DNA of 64,000 bases, taken from contig JAKZES010000008.1 of assembly GCA_022548915.1 (NCBI GenBank), forward strand, positions 1 through 64,000, in the 5' to 3' direction. The position numbers and the translations under genes are program-made. The notes beneath the pieces are model-generated. The model was not told where the DNA came from. It saw only the letters and a list, made by a program, of their open reading frames with translations, and searched no databases. Positions 52,806-61,261 of the stretch are shown here, piece by piece. Each line of letters begins with the position of its first letter. Within the stretch, counting starts at the first letter, position 1. The stretch comes from Verrucomicrobiaceae bacterium E54 (GTDB lineage Bacteria; Verrucomicrobiota; Verrucomicrobiia; Verrucomicrobiales; Akkermansiaceae).

Positions 52806-54686
52806 TCAGTGCAACTGGCTCTTGAGCAACTTGCGGAAGAGCTTGTGGGACTTCGCCAGTTCGTCGAAGCTGCCATCCCCCACGATCCGGCCTTCATCGA
52901 AGACCAGCACCCGGTCGGCGATGCGGATGCTGCTGAAACGGTGGGCGATGATCAGCGTGGTCCGTCCCTTGGCGAGATTCGCGAGTTCGTTCTGGATCTG
53001 GGATTCGCTCTCCGCATCGAGCGAGGCGGTCGCCTCATCGAGGATCAGCACCGGGGCGTTCTTCAGGAAGGCCCGCGCGATCGAGATGCGCTGCCGCTGC
53101 CCGCCGGAAAGCTCGGCTCCCCGCTCGCCGACCGGCGTGTCGTAGCCCTCCTTCTTGTCACGAATGAAGGCATCCGCATTCGCCAGTTCGGCCGCACGAT
53201 GTATCTCCTCCTCGCTGGCACCGAGGCGGCCGAGACCGATGTTGTCCGCGATCGATCCGGAAAGAAGAATCGCCTCCTGGGGCACCAGCGTGATGTGGTC
53301 CCGCAGGCCCTTCAGCCGGAACTCGCGAAGATCCACGCCGTCGAGGGTCACCCGCCCCCCCGTCGGGTCGTAGAAACGCGGAACGAGGCTGGCGAAGGTT
53401 GTCTTGCCGGCTCCCGAAGGACCGACCAGGGCCACGATCTGGCCGGCCGGAATTTCCACCGTGACGTCGCGCAGCGCCGGCTTGTCGGCATAGGAGAATT
53501 CCACGTTCTCGAAACGCAGGTCGCCCGCCACCTTGCCCACCTCCACCGGATTCGGCGGGTCGGTCACCCCCTCCTCGGCGTGCAGGATCGCCTCGAGACG
53601 ATCGAGCGAGGCCTCGCCCTGCTTGAGCCGGTTGTGGACCTCGCCCAACTTTTTCGCCGGATCGTAGCACATGTAGAGCGCGGCGACGACGGCGATGAAG
53701 CGCTCCAGCGAAAGCCCCTGGGTCGCCCCGTAGCCCAAGGCGGCCGCCACCGCCGCGGCGGCAACGAACTCGATGAGCGGGGGCGTCGAAAAGCGGTAGC
53801 GGATGACCTTCAGGTTCAGCTTCGTCCAACGCTTCACCCCCTCGAGAAAGCGGCTCGCCATCAGGTCCTCGAGATTGAAAGCCCGGATCTCGCGGGTCGC
53901 GCCGAGGGTCTCGGCCAGGATCGCGGAATTATCGCCACCTTCATGCTGCATGCCCGCCGCCCGGAACATCAGGCGCTTGCCGATCATGCGGATCGGCAGG
54001 ACCACGATCGGCACACTGACCAGACAGATGATCAGGAAGGTCAGCTCCTTGTTCTGCAGGCAGTCATAGGTCAGATAGGTCAGCGCCGCGATGAGCGTGA
54101 AGGGCTGCTTGAGGAGATCGTTGGCCACCGTGGTGACCATCGTCTGCAGCATGATCGAGTCGTTGATCACCCGGCTGATGAGGTCTCCGGTCTTGCGTCC
54201 GCTGAAGAAACCCAGCGGCAGCTTCTGGAGCTTCACGAATACCGACTGCTGAAGCTGCAGGAGCACGTGCAATCCCGCCCCCGTCATCCAGTACACGTTG
54301 AAGAAGCTCGCGATGCCGCGCACCCCGGCCACGAGGGGAATGATGGCGCACGCGATGGCGAGCAGAATGGTGATCCCCTGCTCCTCGCCCCAGCGGTCGA
54401 CGAAGAACGCCCGGATGGCCGCGGGATCGTTCATCCAGTCGAACTTGGCCTTCAGGCCGGAGGGAACCAGCGACGGCTTCTCGATCTCCTCGACCGGCGC
54501 TTCCTCGGCCGCTTGGACCTCCTCCACGGGTTGGTCCGCGTTGAAGATGATCGGAAAGACCGCCTTGATCATGAACGGAAATCCGAAACCGCTGGCCACC
54601 GCGTAAACGACGCCGGCGAGGATCGCCGCGGCGAACTTGACGCGGGCCCCCCGGAGCAGGGCGAAGTAAGGCCAGAATTTCCTCAT
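52806..54686 (-). CDS. MsbA-like lipid/glycan ABC exporter (fused TMD-NBD)
   Basis: 626 residues from ATG 54686. An ABC_membrane domain (about 17-350) is followed by a nucleotide-binding domain with Walker A GPSGAGKT, signature LSGGQRQRI and Walker B VLILDEATASLD. The half-transporter acts as a homodimer. A distinctive insert occurs between TM1 and TM2 (about 50-80): an acidic, Pro-rich stretch beginning NADQPVEEVQAAEEA, probably a periplasmic loop. Surrounded by glycan genes, it could flip a lipid-linked glycan; substrate unknown. The end faces the FkbM gene on the other strand 10 nt away. Confidence 0.92.
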   Translation of the reverse strand: MRKFWPYFALLRGARVKFAAAILAGVVYAVASGFGFPFMIKAVFPIIFNADQPVEEVQAAEEAPVEEIEKPSLVPSGLKAKFDWMNDPAAIRAFFVDRWGEEQGITILLAIACAIIPLVAGVRGIASFFNVYWMTGAGLHVLLQLQQSVFVKLQKLPLGFFSGRKTGDLISRVINDSIMLQTMVTTVANDLLKQPFTLIAALTYLTYDCLQNKELTFLIICLVSVPIVVLPIRMIGKRLMFRAAGMQHEGGDNSAILAETLGATREIRAFNLEDLMASRFLEGVKRWTKLNLKVIRYRFSTPPLIEFVAAAAVAAALGYGATQGLSLERFIAVVAALYMCYDPAKKLGEVHNRLKQGEASLDRLEAILHAEEGVTDPPNPVEVGKVAGDLRFENVEFSYADKPALRDVTVEIPAGQIVALVGPSGAGKTTFASLVPRFYDPTGGRVTLDGVDLREFRLKGLRDHITLVPQEAILLSGSIADNIGLGRLGASEEEIHRAAELANADAFIRDKKEGYDTPVGERGAELSGGQRQRISIARAFLKNAPVLILDEATASLDAESESQIQNELANLAKGRTTLIIAHRFSSIRIADRVLVFDEGRIVGDGSFDELAKSHKLFRKLLKSQLH

Positions 54687-54801
54687 GGGTGAAGGCGCAT
54701 CGTTTCCGCCATGCCCCCCCACCGCAAGCCCCGATCCAGACACGCCGATGCCGGCTGGCACTCTTGCCAACCCCGCCGTGGCCCGACAAACTGCCGCTTC
54801 C

Positions 54802-55680
54802 ATGAGCACCGACGCCCCTGAAGCGCCCAAAGCGAACACCTGGCTCCTCGAGCACGCGAAGGACCACCACTCCCAATGCGGGGAAGACGGCATCCTTGGA
54901 AAAGCCCTCGAAATGCTCCCGGAGCGCGACCACTGGTGCGTCGAGTTCGGCGCCTGGGACGGCCGCCACATGAGCAACACCTGCCACCTCGCCGAGGAAC
55001 ACGACTACCACGTCGTCTTCATCGAGGGCAATCCGGCCAAGGTCGAGGTGCTCAAGAAGAACTACGCCGACAACCCGAAGGTCCACCCGCTCTGCCGCTT
55101 CGTCGGATGGGAGGGAGAACAGAAGCTGGACCACATCCTGGGCGAGACCCCGATCCCGAAGAACTTCGACCTGCTCTCCATCGACATCGACGGCAACGAC
55201 TGGCACGTGTGGAAGGCGGTCGAAAAATACCGTCCGAAACTGGTCATCATCGAGTTCAACCCGACCATGGCCACCGAGCTCGACTACGTGCAACCGCCGG
55301 TCTTCGGCACCCAGATCGGGTGCAGCCTCAAGGCGCTGGAGAAGCTCGGCAAGGACAAGGGCTACGAGCTGATCTGCGTCACCTCCTGGAACGCGATCTT
55401 CGTCGACGCCCCCTACTTCCCCGCCTTCGGCATCGAGGACAACCGCGCCGAGACCCTGCGCACCGACACCGACAAGGTGACCCACCTGTTCTCCGGCTAC
55501 GACGGCGAGATCCGCCTGACCGGCTACCGCAAGCTGCCGTGGCACGGCGTGCCCATCGTCAGCAAGAGCATCCAGGTGCTGCCCGCCTTCCTGCGCCACT
55601 ACCCGGACAACATGAGCCGGATGAAGCGCAACATCGTCGGCCTCTACCGCGCCATCGCCCGCAGCCGGTTCAGGGAATAG
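54802..55680 (+). CDS. FkbM-like SAM-dependent methyltransferase (divergent)
   Basis: 292 residues from ATG 54802; an open frame back to 54685 gives a poor Pro-rich extension. Motif I CVEFGAWDGRHMSNT (46-60), the acidic residue in VVFIEGNP (71-78) and LLSIDIDGNDWHVW (near 124-137) define a class I methyltransferase fold of the FkbM kind. The central H-S-Q-C-G-E-D-G near 23-30 is a feature of such proteins in polysaccharide loci. The gene end overlaps the convergent sulfotransferase gene by 11 nt. Confidence 0.8.
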   Translation: MSTDAPEAPKANTWLLEHAKDHHSQCGEDGILGKALEMLPERDHWCVEFGAWDGRHMSNTCHLAEEHDYHVVFIEGNPAKVEVLKKNYADNPKVHPLCRFVGWEGEQKLDHILGETPIPKNFDLLSIDIDGNDWHVWKAVEKYRPKLVIIEFNPTMATELDYVQPPVFGTQIGCSLKALEKLGKDKGYELICVTSWNAIFVDAPYFPAFGIEDNRAETLRTDTDKVTHLFSGYDGEIRLTGYRKLPWHGVPIVSKSIQVLPAFLRHYPDNMSRMKRNIVGLYRAIARSRFRE

Positions 55681-56428
55681 TCCCTCCTTCGGACTCCACC
55701 GTGCCGCCGAAGCGGTACCCGTGCAGTGCGATCTCCCGCTCGAAGATCTTCCCCACCCGCTCCGCCTGCTCCGGCGTGTAAACCTCGGTGTAGGGTCGTC
55801 GGTCGGTCCGATAGCCACCCTTTGCCCGCACGCCCAGCGTGCCCTCGTAGGGGATTCCCCAACGCTCGCACAGCTTTCCGAGTTCTGCGGCCAACTCCTC
55901 GTAGCGGATCACCTGGTCGACCAGCAGGGACCCGTCGCGATCGGTGTAGAAGGGATAGTTCACCGCGAAGGTCCCCTCGTCGAGATACTGGTCGAAGCTC
56001 AGTTCACCGTCCCGATACGACCGCTGCATGTGGTAGTGCGAGATCGTCTTGTCCCACGGGTCGCGCTCGATGGTGAACTTGTGGTAGCCGTCCCAGATCT
56101 CCGGATCGACCCGCATTTTCAGGACCCGCGCCGGGATGTGCTCGTGATAGCGCCAGCGCCTGACGCAGTCCCGGAAGGTCTGCACCGGGGTGAAGAAGCG
56201 CCTCTCGCAGAACAACGACTTGTCCCGCGGGTAGTTGAAGCTGAACAACTCCGGAAACGGCCAGAACGACCCCCGGTAGTTGCGCGGGCGGTGGCCCTCG
56301 ACCAGCGGAAAGGTCGGCGTGATGATGTCGTCCTCGCCACAATGCTTCGCGAGAAAGACCTCGAGGCTGGTTCCCGCCGTCTTGGCCGTCTTGACGAAGA
56401 TGAAGCGATGCTTGTGGGAGATGATCAT
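55670..56428 (-). CDS. Sulfotransferase family protein
   Basis: 252 residues. The 5'-phosphosulfate loop FVKTAKTAGTSLE (11-23) matches the K-x-A-G-T(S) pattern of PAPS enzymes, and the 3'-phosphate block is FTIERDPWDKTISHY at 118-132. The C-terminal part is Arg/Tyr-rich. These enzymes move sulfate from PAPS to carbohydrates or proteins. A sulfated surface glycan would fit the neighbouring glycosyltransferases and methyltransferases. It lies 21 nt after a possible 40-aa gene and the VapC-type gene on the same strand. Confidence 0.85.
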   Translation of the reverse strand: MIISHKHRFIFVKTAKTAGTSLEVFLAKHCGEDDIITPTFPLVEGHRPRNYRGSFWPFPELFSFNYPRDKSLFCERRFFTPVQTFRDCVRRWRYHEHIPARVLKMRVDPEIWDGYHKFTIERDPWDKTISHYHMQRSYRDGELSFDQYLDEGTFAVNYPFYTDRDGSLLVDQVIRYEELAAELGKLCERWGIPYEGTLGVRAKGGYRTDRRPYTEVYTPEQAERVGKIFEREIALHGYRFGGTVESEGGTIP

Positions 56429-56449
56429 GGGCCCACCGGGAGATCAACC

Positions 56450-56572
56450 TTACGAAACCCGGATGTAAACAACCAACCCCATGCCCGCAAGACACGCGAC
56501 GGCCGCCACGGCGCGACTCCCGAAGGCGATCTCCAGCACGCTGGCGATCACCCTCACCATCCGCTGCCTCAT
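56450..56572 (-). CDS. Possible 40-aa small membrane protein
   Basis: An ATG at 56572 overlaps the stop of the PIN gene by 4 nt (ATGA), with AAAAGG two nt before it as a short ribosome-binding site. The product starts MRQRMVRVIASVLEIAFG, then has one hydrophobic helix at about 20-36 (AVAAVACLAGMGLVVYI). Its stop is 21 nt before the sulfotransferase start. The overlap and position support it, but the length is too short to rule out chance. Confidence 0.35.
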   Translation of the reverse strand: MRQRMVRVIASVLEIAFGSRAVAAVACLAGMGLVVYIRVS

Positions 56573-57009
56573 AACCTTTTGGCAACCGTCGGATCCCAGA
56601 CCTTCTCGAAACCCACTCCCTGGAAGTCCTTCACGTTCGCCGTCGCAAAGCGGGTGACACCGTGATGTTGAAGGGTCAGCGCCAGTCGCAAGTCAATGAT
56701 CCGGCGGCGGGCAAAGCGGGGCTTCGCGGCCCACTCCCACACCTTGTCCATGACCGGCGCCGCTTCGGCCCGGGTGACGCTGGGAAACCCGAGGAAGGAG
56801 CGGACCGTGGACGTCGCTTCCATCGGACTCAGGGGACTCCTCATCACCACCGGATTCCGCAAGTGCAGGTAAAGCTCCACCAGCACGAGGTCGCTGATGA
56901 CCACCCGTTCCTCACTGAAGGCATGCTTCAGAAAGCGTCTCGATGCTTCATGAAACCTCGACTTCGGCGAAAGCGAATAGAGGAGAAGATTCGTGTCGAT
57001 GCCAAGCAT
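56569..57009 (-). CDS. PIN-domain toxin (VapC-like)
   Basis: 146 residues. Acidic PIN residues: D5 in LGIDTNLLLYSL, Glu in LVLVELYLHLR, and Asp in RRRIIDLRLALTLQ; the pattern THGVTRFATAN-K-D-F is reduced to GVTRFATANVKDF. It is probably an Mg-dependent ribonuclease. It starts 3 nt after the antitoxin stop, so the two genes form a second VapBC-type pair within the glycan region. Its own stop overlaps the possible 40-aa gene. Confidence 0.88.
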   Translation of the reverse strand: MLGIDTNLLLYSLSPKSRFHEASRRFLKHAFSEERVVISDLVLVELYLHLRNPVVMRSPLSPMEATSTVRSFLGFPSVTRAEAAPVMDKVWEWAAKPRFARRRIIDLRLALTLQHHGVTRFATANVKDFQGVGFEKVWDPTVAKRL

Positions 57010-57012
57010 GAC

Positions 57013-57261
57013 TCAGAGGCTGCGCGCGGTTTCGTCCGCATCGGCCAAGGCCCGCAGATCGAGTTGATCGAAATCCTCCGCAAAGGCCTTGGCCGGAAGG
57101 ACCGGCAACTCAACCCCATGGCCCTCGACCGGCGGGTGCGTGCGCGTCATGTACTCCAAGCCCCGCCGCATGACCTCGGCAAACGACCACTCACGCTCTT
57201 CCGCAACGCGCTTGGCCTCGCGGTAGAGCTTCTCCGGAATCTGCACCTGCGTCTTGATCAT
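57013..57261 (-). CDS. VapB-like antitoxin
   Basis: 82 residues. [20 protein letters not shown] is the ribbon plus first helix of an RHH protein, followed by the second helix [13 protein letters not shown]. The acidic tail [14 protein letters not shown] would contact the toxin. It precedes the PIN gene by 3 nt. A gap of 53 nt separates it from the glycosyltransferase gene, so an operator may lie there, but no palindrome was evident. Confidence 0.85.
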   Translation of the reverse strand: MIKTQVQIPEKLYREAKRVAEEREWSFAEVMRRGLEYMTRTHPPVEGHGVELPVLPAKAFAEDFDQLDLRALADADETARSL

Positions 57262-57314
57262 GATGGCAATTTGCCATCCGTGGCATCTTTGTCAAACATG
57301 CAGACGCAACCCGC

Positions 57315-58319
57315 TCATCCCAGACCGATCGCCTCAAGGATGGACCGGGCCCGGTGCTCGAAGGTGTGCTCGGCCAGAACCCGGCACCGCCCCGCCTCCG
57401 CGATATCATCGAGCTTCCCGGAGTCTCCCAGCAGCGGAACGATGTTCTCCGCGATGTCCTGCGCGTCGCGATAGACCAGCATTTCGGTGCCCGGCTCGAA
57501 GCAGCGGGCGAGATCGGGCACCTCGGGATAGAGCGAAACTCCACCCGCACACGGGACCTCGAAAGCGCGCAGGTTCAGGCCCCGCTCGGTGTTGCCCGGC
57601 TGGGGAAGGTTCAGGCAGGCGGCATGGGTGCCATACAGGCGCGCCACCTGGGCCGCGTTGAAGCGCCGCGACCGCCACGGGCGCCTCCAGTCACCCGCTC
57701 CCGGGCCATAGACCTCGAGAGGCACGCCCAGCGAGCGCAACTCCTGAAACAACGCGCGCCGGTGGGGACTGCATTTGCCCACGAAGACCAGCGCGGGCTT
57801 CCTCCCGCCCGGGGCGCGGCATGGATAGCGCCCGGGATTGACCGCCAGCGGCAGGAAGGCGAAGTCATCCGCCCGATGCTCGCCGTAGAACTCCCGCAAG
57901 GCCGGGAGGCATCCGCTGTCGAAGTAGAAGACTTTGGCGAACCGTGCGTCCTGCCCCGGTGGCACTCGGTTCAGGTTGTCGCAGAGCCAGCCCACCCAGG
58001 GCACCCGGTCGATCAGGCGCTCCCAGGCACCATCCAAGCCCTGCGGAAGACCCGCCCGGTTCAAGGCAATGACCAGATCGGGAGCGAAACTCCCGAGCCG
58101 CGTCGCCACCCGCTCCCGGACGCCGGGGTTGTCCAAATCGCGCAGGCCGTCGCGGCGCTGCAAGAGCTTCTCCGAGGCACCCTCCGCCTGCGTGCCGATC
58201 GCCTCGACCTGGCAGCCCAGGCCGCGCAGCGCCACGACAAGATCCTCGAACCACGTCAGAATGCTCCGCGTCTTTCCGAGCACCGCCACGCGCGGCTTTG
58301 CTTTCCCTGAAGGACTCAC
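57315..58319 (-). CDS. Glycosyltransferase (CgeB/GT4-like)
   Basis: 334 residues from a GTG at 58319 with AGGGG just upstream; an ATG at 58379 would add 20 residues. Two Rossmann halves: RVAVLGKTRSILTWFEDLVV at the start, then DLVIALNRAG, and in the second half PALVFVGKCSPHRR, YGTHAACLNLP and NLRAFEVPCAGG with E/S contacts for the sugar nucleotide. The end of the CgeB-like C-terminal domain holds YRDAQDIAENI. It is a retaining glycosyltransferase of unknown donor. It is divergent from the MBOAT gene. Confidence 0.82.
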   Translation of the reverse strand: MSPSGKAKPRVAVLGKTRSILTWFEDLVVALRGLGCQVEAIGTQAEGASEKLLQRRDGLRDLDNPGVRERVATRLGSFAPDLVIALNRAGLPQGLDGAWERLIDRVPWVGWLCDNLNRVPPGQDARFAKVFYFDSGCLPALREFYGEHRADDFAFLPLAVNPGRYPCRAPGGRKPALVFVGKCSPHRRALFQELRSLGVPLEVYGPGAGDWRRPWRSRRFNAAQVARLYGTHAACLNLPQPGNTERGLNLRAFEVPCAGGVSLYPEVPDLARCFEPGTEMLVYRDAQDIAENIVPLLGDSGKLDDIAEAGRCRVLAEHTFEHRARSILEAIGLG

Positions 58320-58412
58320 CCGGCCCCTGCTTAACGGCTTCCCCCGTCGCCCGCAACCTCCCTTGACCTCCCCGGGCATTTCGGGCCAAATCCCGGCTTC
58401 GAGGAAGCGCCC

Positions 58413-59963
58413 ATGATTTTCAATTCATACACCTATCTCCTTCTCTTCCTCCCGATCGCGCTTCTTGGGTTCTCGCTTGCCGCGAGGATCCATCTCCGGG
58501 CCGGCTTCGGCTGGCTCGTCCTGTGCAGCCTTTTCTACTACGGCTGGTGGAATCCGAACCCGAACGAACCCTGGACCCCGGTCTACGTGTTCCTCATCCT
58601 CGGCTCCTGCGTCGGCAACTTCATCTGCGGCAACGCCATCACCCGCTCCCGGGGAACCCCCACCGGCAAGGCCATCCTCACCGCCGGCGTGGTCGCCAAC
58701 CTCGGCCTGCTCGCCTACTTCAAGTACACCGGATTCCTCGCCCAGGTTCTCCAGCATTTCACTGGTTGGCCGGGAAGCATCCCGACCGTGGTCCTCGCCC
58801 TCGGCATTTCCTTCTTCACCTTCCAGCAGATCGCCTACCTGGTGGATGCCTGGCGGGGCGAGACCGAGGAGCATCGCTTCACGGACTACATGCTCTTCGT
58901 GTCGTTCTGGCCGCAGCTCATTGCCGGCCCGATCGTCCATCACAAGGAGATGCTGCCGCAGTTCCAGCGGGAAGCCTGGCGCAACCACCGCTGGGTCGAT
59001 GCCTCGGTGGGCGTCACCATCATCCTGATCGGCCTCTTCAAGAAAGTGGTCATCGCCGACAACGCGGCGCCCATCGCCAATGCGATTTTCGGGCTGGCCG
59101 GGTCCGGAACCCGCGAGCCGACGATGCTCGAGGCGTGGTCCGGGGCCACGGCCTACTCGATGCAGATCTATTTCGACTTTTCGGGCTACACCGACATGGC
59201 GATCGGCGCCGCCCGGCTGTTCGGCATCCGCCTGCCGCTGAACTTCCACTCGCCCTACAAGGCGACCTCGATCATCGAGTTCTGGCGGCGCTGGCACATC
59301 ACCCTCTCGCGCTTCCTCCGCGACTACCTCTACATCCCGCTGGGCGGAAACCGCTGCGGCAAGTCCCGCCGCTATTTCAACCTGCTGATCACGATGATCA
59401 TCGGCGGCTTCTGGCACGGGGCCGGCTGGACCTACCTGCTCTGGGGCCTGCTTCACGGCCTCTACCTCTGCGTCAACCACGCCTGGATCACCTTGCGCAA
59501 GCGCCTCAGCCTGCCGCCCATCCCCAAGCCGGTGGCGGTCTTGCTGACCTTCTTCTTCGTGCTTCTCGCATGGGTGCCGTTCCGCGCGGGAGCCTTCGAG
59601 CTCGGTGCGAGCGGCTCGACCGCCAAGGCGCTCGAAACCACGCGCACCATGTTCGCCTCGATGTTCGGTTTCAACGGGTTCGGCGGCTGGCCGGACCGCA
59701 GCGCCTTCGTCGTCAAGGACAGTCACGCGATCCGCGTCTGCCTGCTGGTGTTCGTCTGCTGGCTCCTGCCGAACACCCAGCAGTTCATGGGGCGCTACCA
59801 GCCGTCCATCGACCCCTACGCCTTTGAAGACAATGTCCGCGGACCACGCCGCTGGTGGCAATGGAGGCCGACAACCGGTTGGTTCATCTTCACCCTGCTG
59901 ATGTTGCTGGTGACCATCCACCAGTTCGACAAGCTCAGCGAGTTCATCTACTTCCAGTTCTGA
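58413..59963 (+). CDS. MBOAT O-acyltransferase (AlgI-like)
   Basis: 516 residues with about 11 membrane spans. The MBOAT core shows YFDFSGYTDMAIGAARLFGI (253-272), FWRRWHITLSRFLRDY (290-305) with H295, and GGFWHGAGWTYLLWGLLHG (331-349) with the catalytic-type H335. AlgI-like proteins pass acetyl groups across the membrane to periplasmic partners that acetylate exopolysaccharide. Two AlgJ/SGNH-like genes follow directly, which supports this. The first gap is only 7 nt, so translation is coupled. Confidence 0.93.
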   Translation: MIFNSYTYLLLFLPIALLGFSLAARIHLRAGFGWLVLCSLFYYGWWNPNPNEPWTPVYVFLILGSCVGNFICGNAITRSRGTPTGKAILTAGVVANLGLLAYFKYTGFLAQVLQHFTGWPGSIPTVVLALGISFFTFQQIAYLVDAWRGETEEHRFTDYMLFVSFWPQLIAGPIVHHKEMLPQFQREAWRNHRWVDASVGVTIILIGLFKKVVIADNAAPIANAIFGLAGSGTREPTMLEAWSGATAYSMQIYFDFSGYTDMAIGAARLFGIRLPLNFHSPYKATSIIEFWRRWHITLSRFLRDYLYIPLGGNRCGKSRRYFNLLITMIIGGFWHGAGWTYLLWGLLHGLYLCVNHAWITLRKRLSLPPIPKPVAVLLTFFFVLLAWVPFRAGAFELGASGSTAKALETTRTMFASMFGFNGFGGWPDRSAFVVKDSHAIRVCLLVFVCWLLPNTQQFMGRYQPSIDPYAFEDNVRGPRRWWQWRPTTGWFIFTLLMLLVTIHQFDKLSEFIYFQF

Positions 59964-59970
59964 CCTTTCC

Positions 59971-61227
59971 TTGGGCAAGTCCGTTTCCAGATCCCGTCGA
60001 CGCGGCAACCCCTACCGGAGGGTGGCGCTGGGTCTGCTGGGCACCGTGCTCGTCATTCTGGGGCTCTTCACGCTGGTCAACACCTGGATCAATCCCCTGT
60101 GGGTGACACCGAGTCCGTGGACCGACGAAAGTTTCGCCGAGCACCGGCAGATCTACCGGAACCTGCGCACCGCCAAGGCGGGGCTGGCCCGCTCCCAACC
60201 CTGGGATGTGGCCCTCGTCGGATCTTCCAGGGTTGCGATCGGGCTCGATCCCGACATTCCCCAGTGGGGCGACCTCCGGGTCGTCAATCTCGGCATCAGC
60301 GCCGGCAGCATCACCGAAAACGCGGTCATCGCCGAGTACGTGGTCGAGCGGCAACCGGAACTCAAGCGGGTCATCCTCGGCCTCGACCTCACCGACCTGA
60401 CCTCCGAGGACGACAAGGCCCTGAACGCCGGCTTCTTCGACTCGCCCTTCAGCGACCGCGGCAGCCCCTTCGAGCGGGAGTTGCGCTACATGGTCGGCTT
60501 TTCCTCCGCCGAGGCATCCTACAAGACCCTCAAGGCCCGCGAGGAGGGCGTCGTCCCCCCCTACACGGCAAAGGGTCACTGGGCCCACCATCGCTCGGCC
60601 GACCCGGTTCGGACGATCCTCAAGCGGGACTCGATTCCCTTCGCCATCCGCTACGTGCGGCTGCGCAAGGCGGAACTCAAGGTCAGCGAGCGCAAGGTCG
60701 AGGCCCTCCGGCGCGGCTTGAGGGCCTGCCTGGGGGCCGGAGTGGAAATGGTCATCATCATCCCTCCGAACCACGCCGCCTATCTCGTCAACATGCCGCT
60801 CCAGGGCGACCCGGATCCCTTCTTCATGGTCGAGCGGCGGAAGATCGTCGAGGTCGTCGCAGAGGAGAATGCGAAGTTTCCCAACTCGCCGCCGGTCGTC
60901 GTCTGGGACTTCAACGATTTCCATCCGCTGAATGCCGAGAGGATTCCGAAATTGGGAGAAGGCCCGATGAAATACTGGGTGGATGGAACCCACGCGCTCG
61001 AAACACTGGGCACTGTGATGCTCTCACGCATCCACGGCTGGCCGTTGGAGGATCCCGACGAAAAGACCTACGGCTGCATCATCACCCCTGAGGACATTGA
61101 TGAGCGAGAGACTGAAATCAGAGACTCTTACGACCGCTATCTGAGAGAGAACCCCGGCGATGTCGACTGGGTCCAATCCATCGCCCGGCAATACCAGAAC
61201 ACCTCCGACGAAGAGGCCCCGCGCTAA
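59971..61227 (+). CDS. AlgJ/AlgX-type SGNH-like acetyltransferase, copy 1
   Basis: 418 residues from a TTG start 7 nt after the MBOAT stop. It has one N-terminal membrane anchor (about 17-38: VALGLLGTVLVILGLFTLV) and a periplasmic domain. SGNH-like elements: GSSR at about 78-81 (block I nucleophile S), and near the end DFNDFHPLN plus DGTHALETLG with the Asp-His pair. It resembles the acetyltransferase partner of AlgI. A close paralogue follows at 61262, sharing NTWxNPLWVxPxPWxDxxFA, KAGLA, the GSSR block and DGTH. Substrate is presumably an exopolysaccharide. Confidence 0.8.
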   Translation: MGKSVSRSRRRGNPYRRVALGLLGTVLVILGLFTLVNTWINPLWVTPSPWTDESFAEHRQIYRNLRTAKAGLARSQPWDVALVGSSRVAIGLDPDIPQWGDLRVVNLGISAGSITENAVIAEYVVERQPELKRVILGLDLTDLTSEDDKALNAGFFDSPFSDRGSPFERELRYMVGFSSAEASYKTLKAREEGVVPPYTAKGHWAHHRSADPVRTILKRDSIPFAIRYVRLRKAELKVSERKVEALRRGLRACLGAGVEMVIIIPPNHAAYLVNMPLQGDPDPFFMVERRKIVEVVAEENAKFPNSPPVVVWDFNDFHPLNAERIPKLGEGPMKYWVDGTHALETLGTVMLSRIHGWPLEDPDEKTYGCIITPEDIDERETEIRDSYDRYLRENPGDVDWVQSIARQYQNTSDEEAPR

Positions 61228-61261
61228 GTCTTCTTTGCAGGCAGTAACCACTTCGACCCGA

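Noticed and set aside
52809-54692. 627-codon open frame antisense to the MsbA-like exporter
   Set aside because: The exporter has full ABC motifs; the antisense product has none and mirrors codon bias.
54064-55818. 584-codon open frame overlapping the exporter and the FkbM-like gene
   Set aside because: It crosses two genes with clear families and is low-complexity Arg/Gly/Val-rich.
58425-60008. 527-codon open frame antisense to the MBOAT gene
   Set aside because: Antisense to an unmistakable MBOAT protein; product is charged and repetitive.
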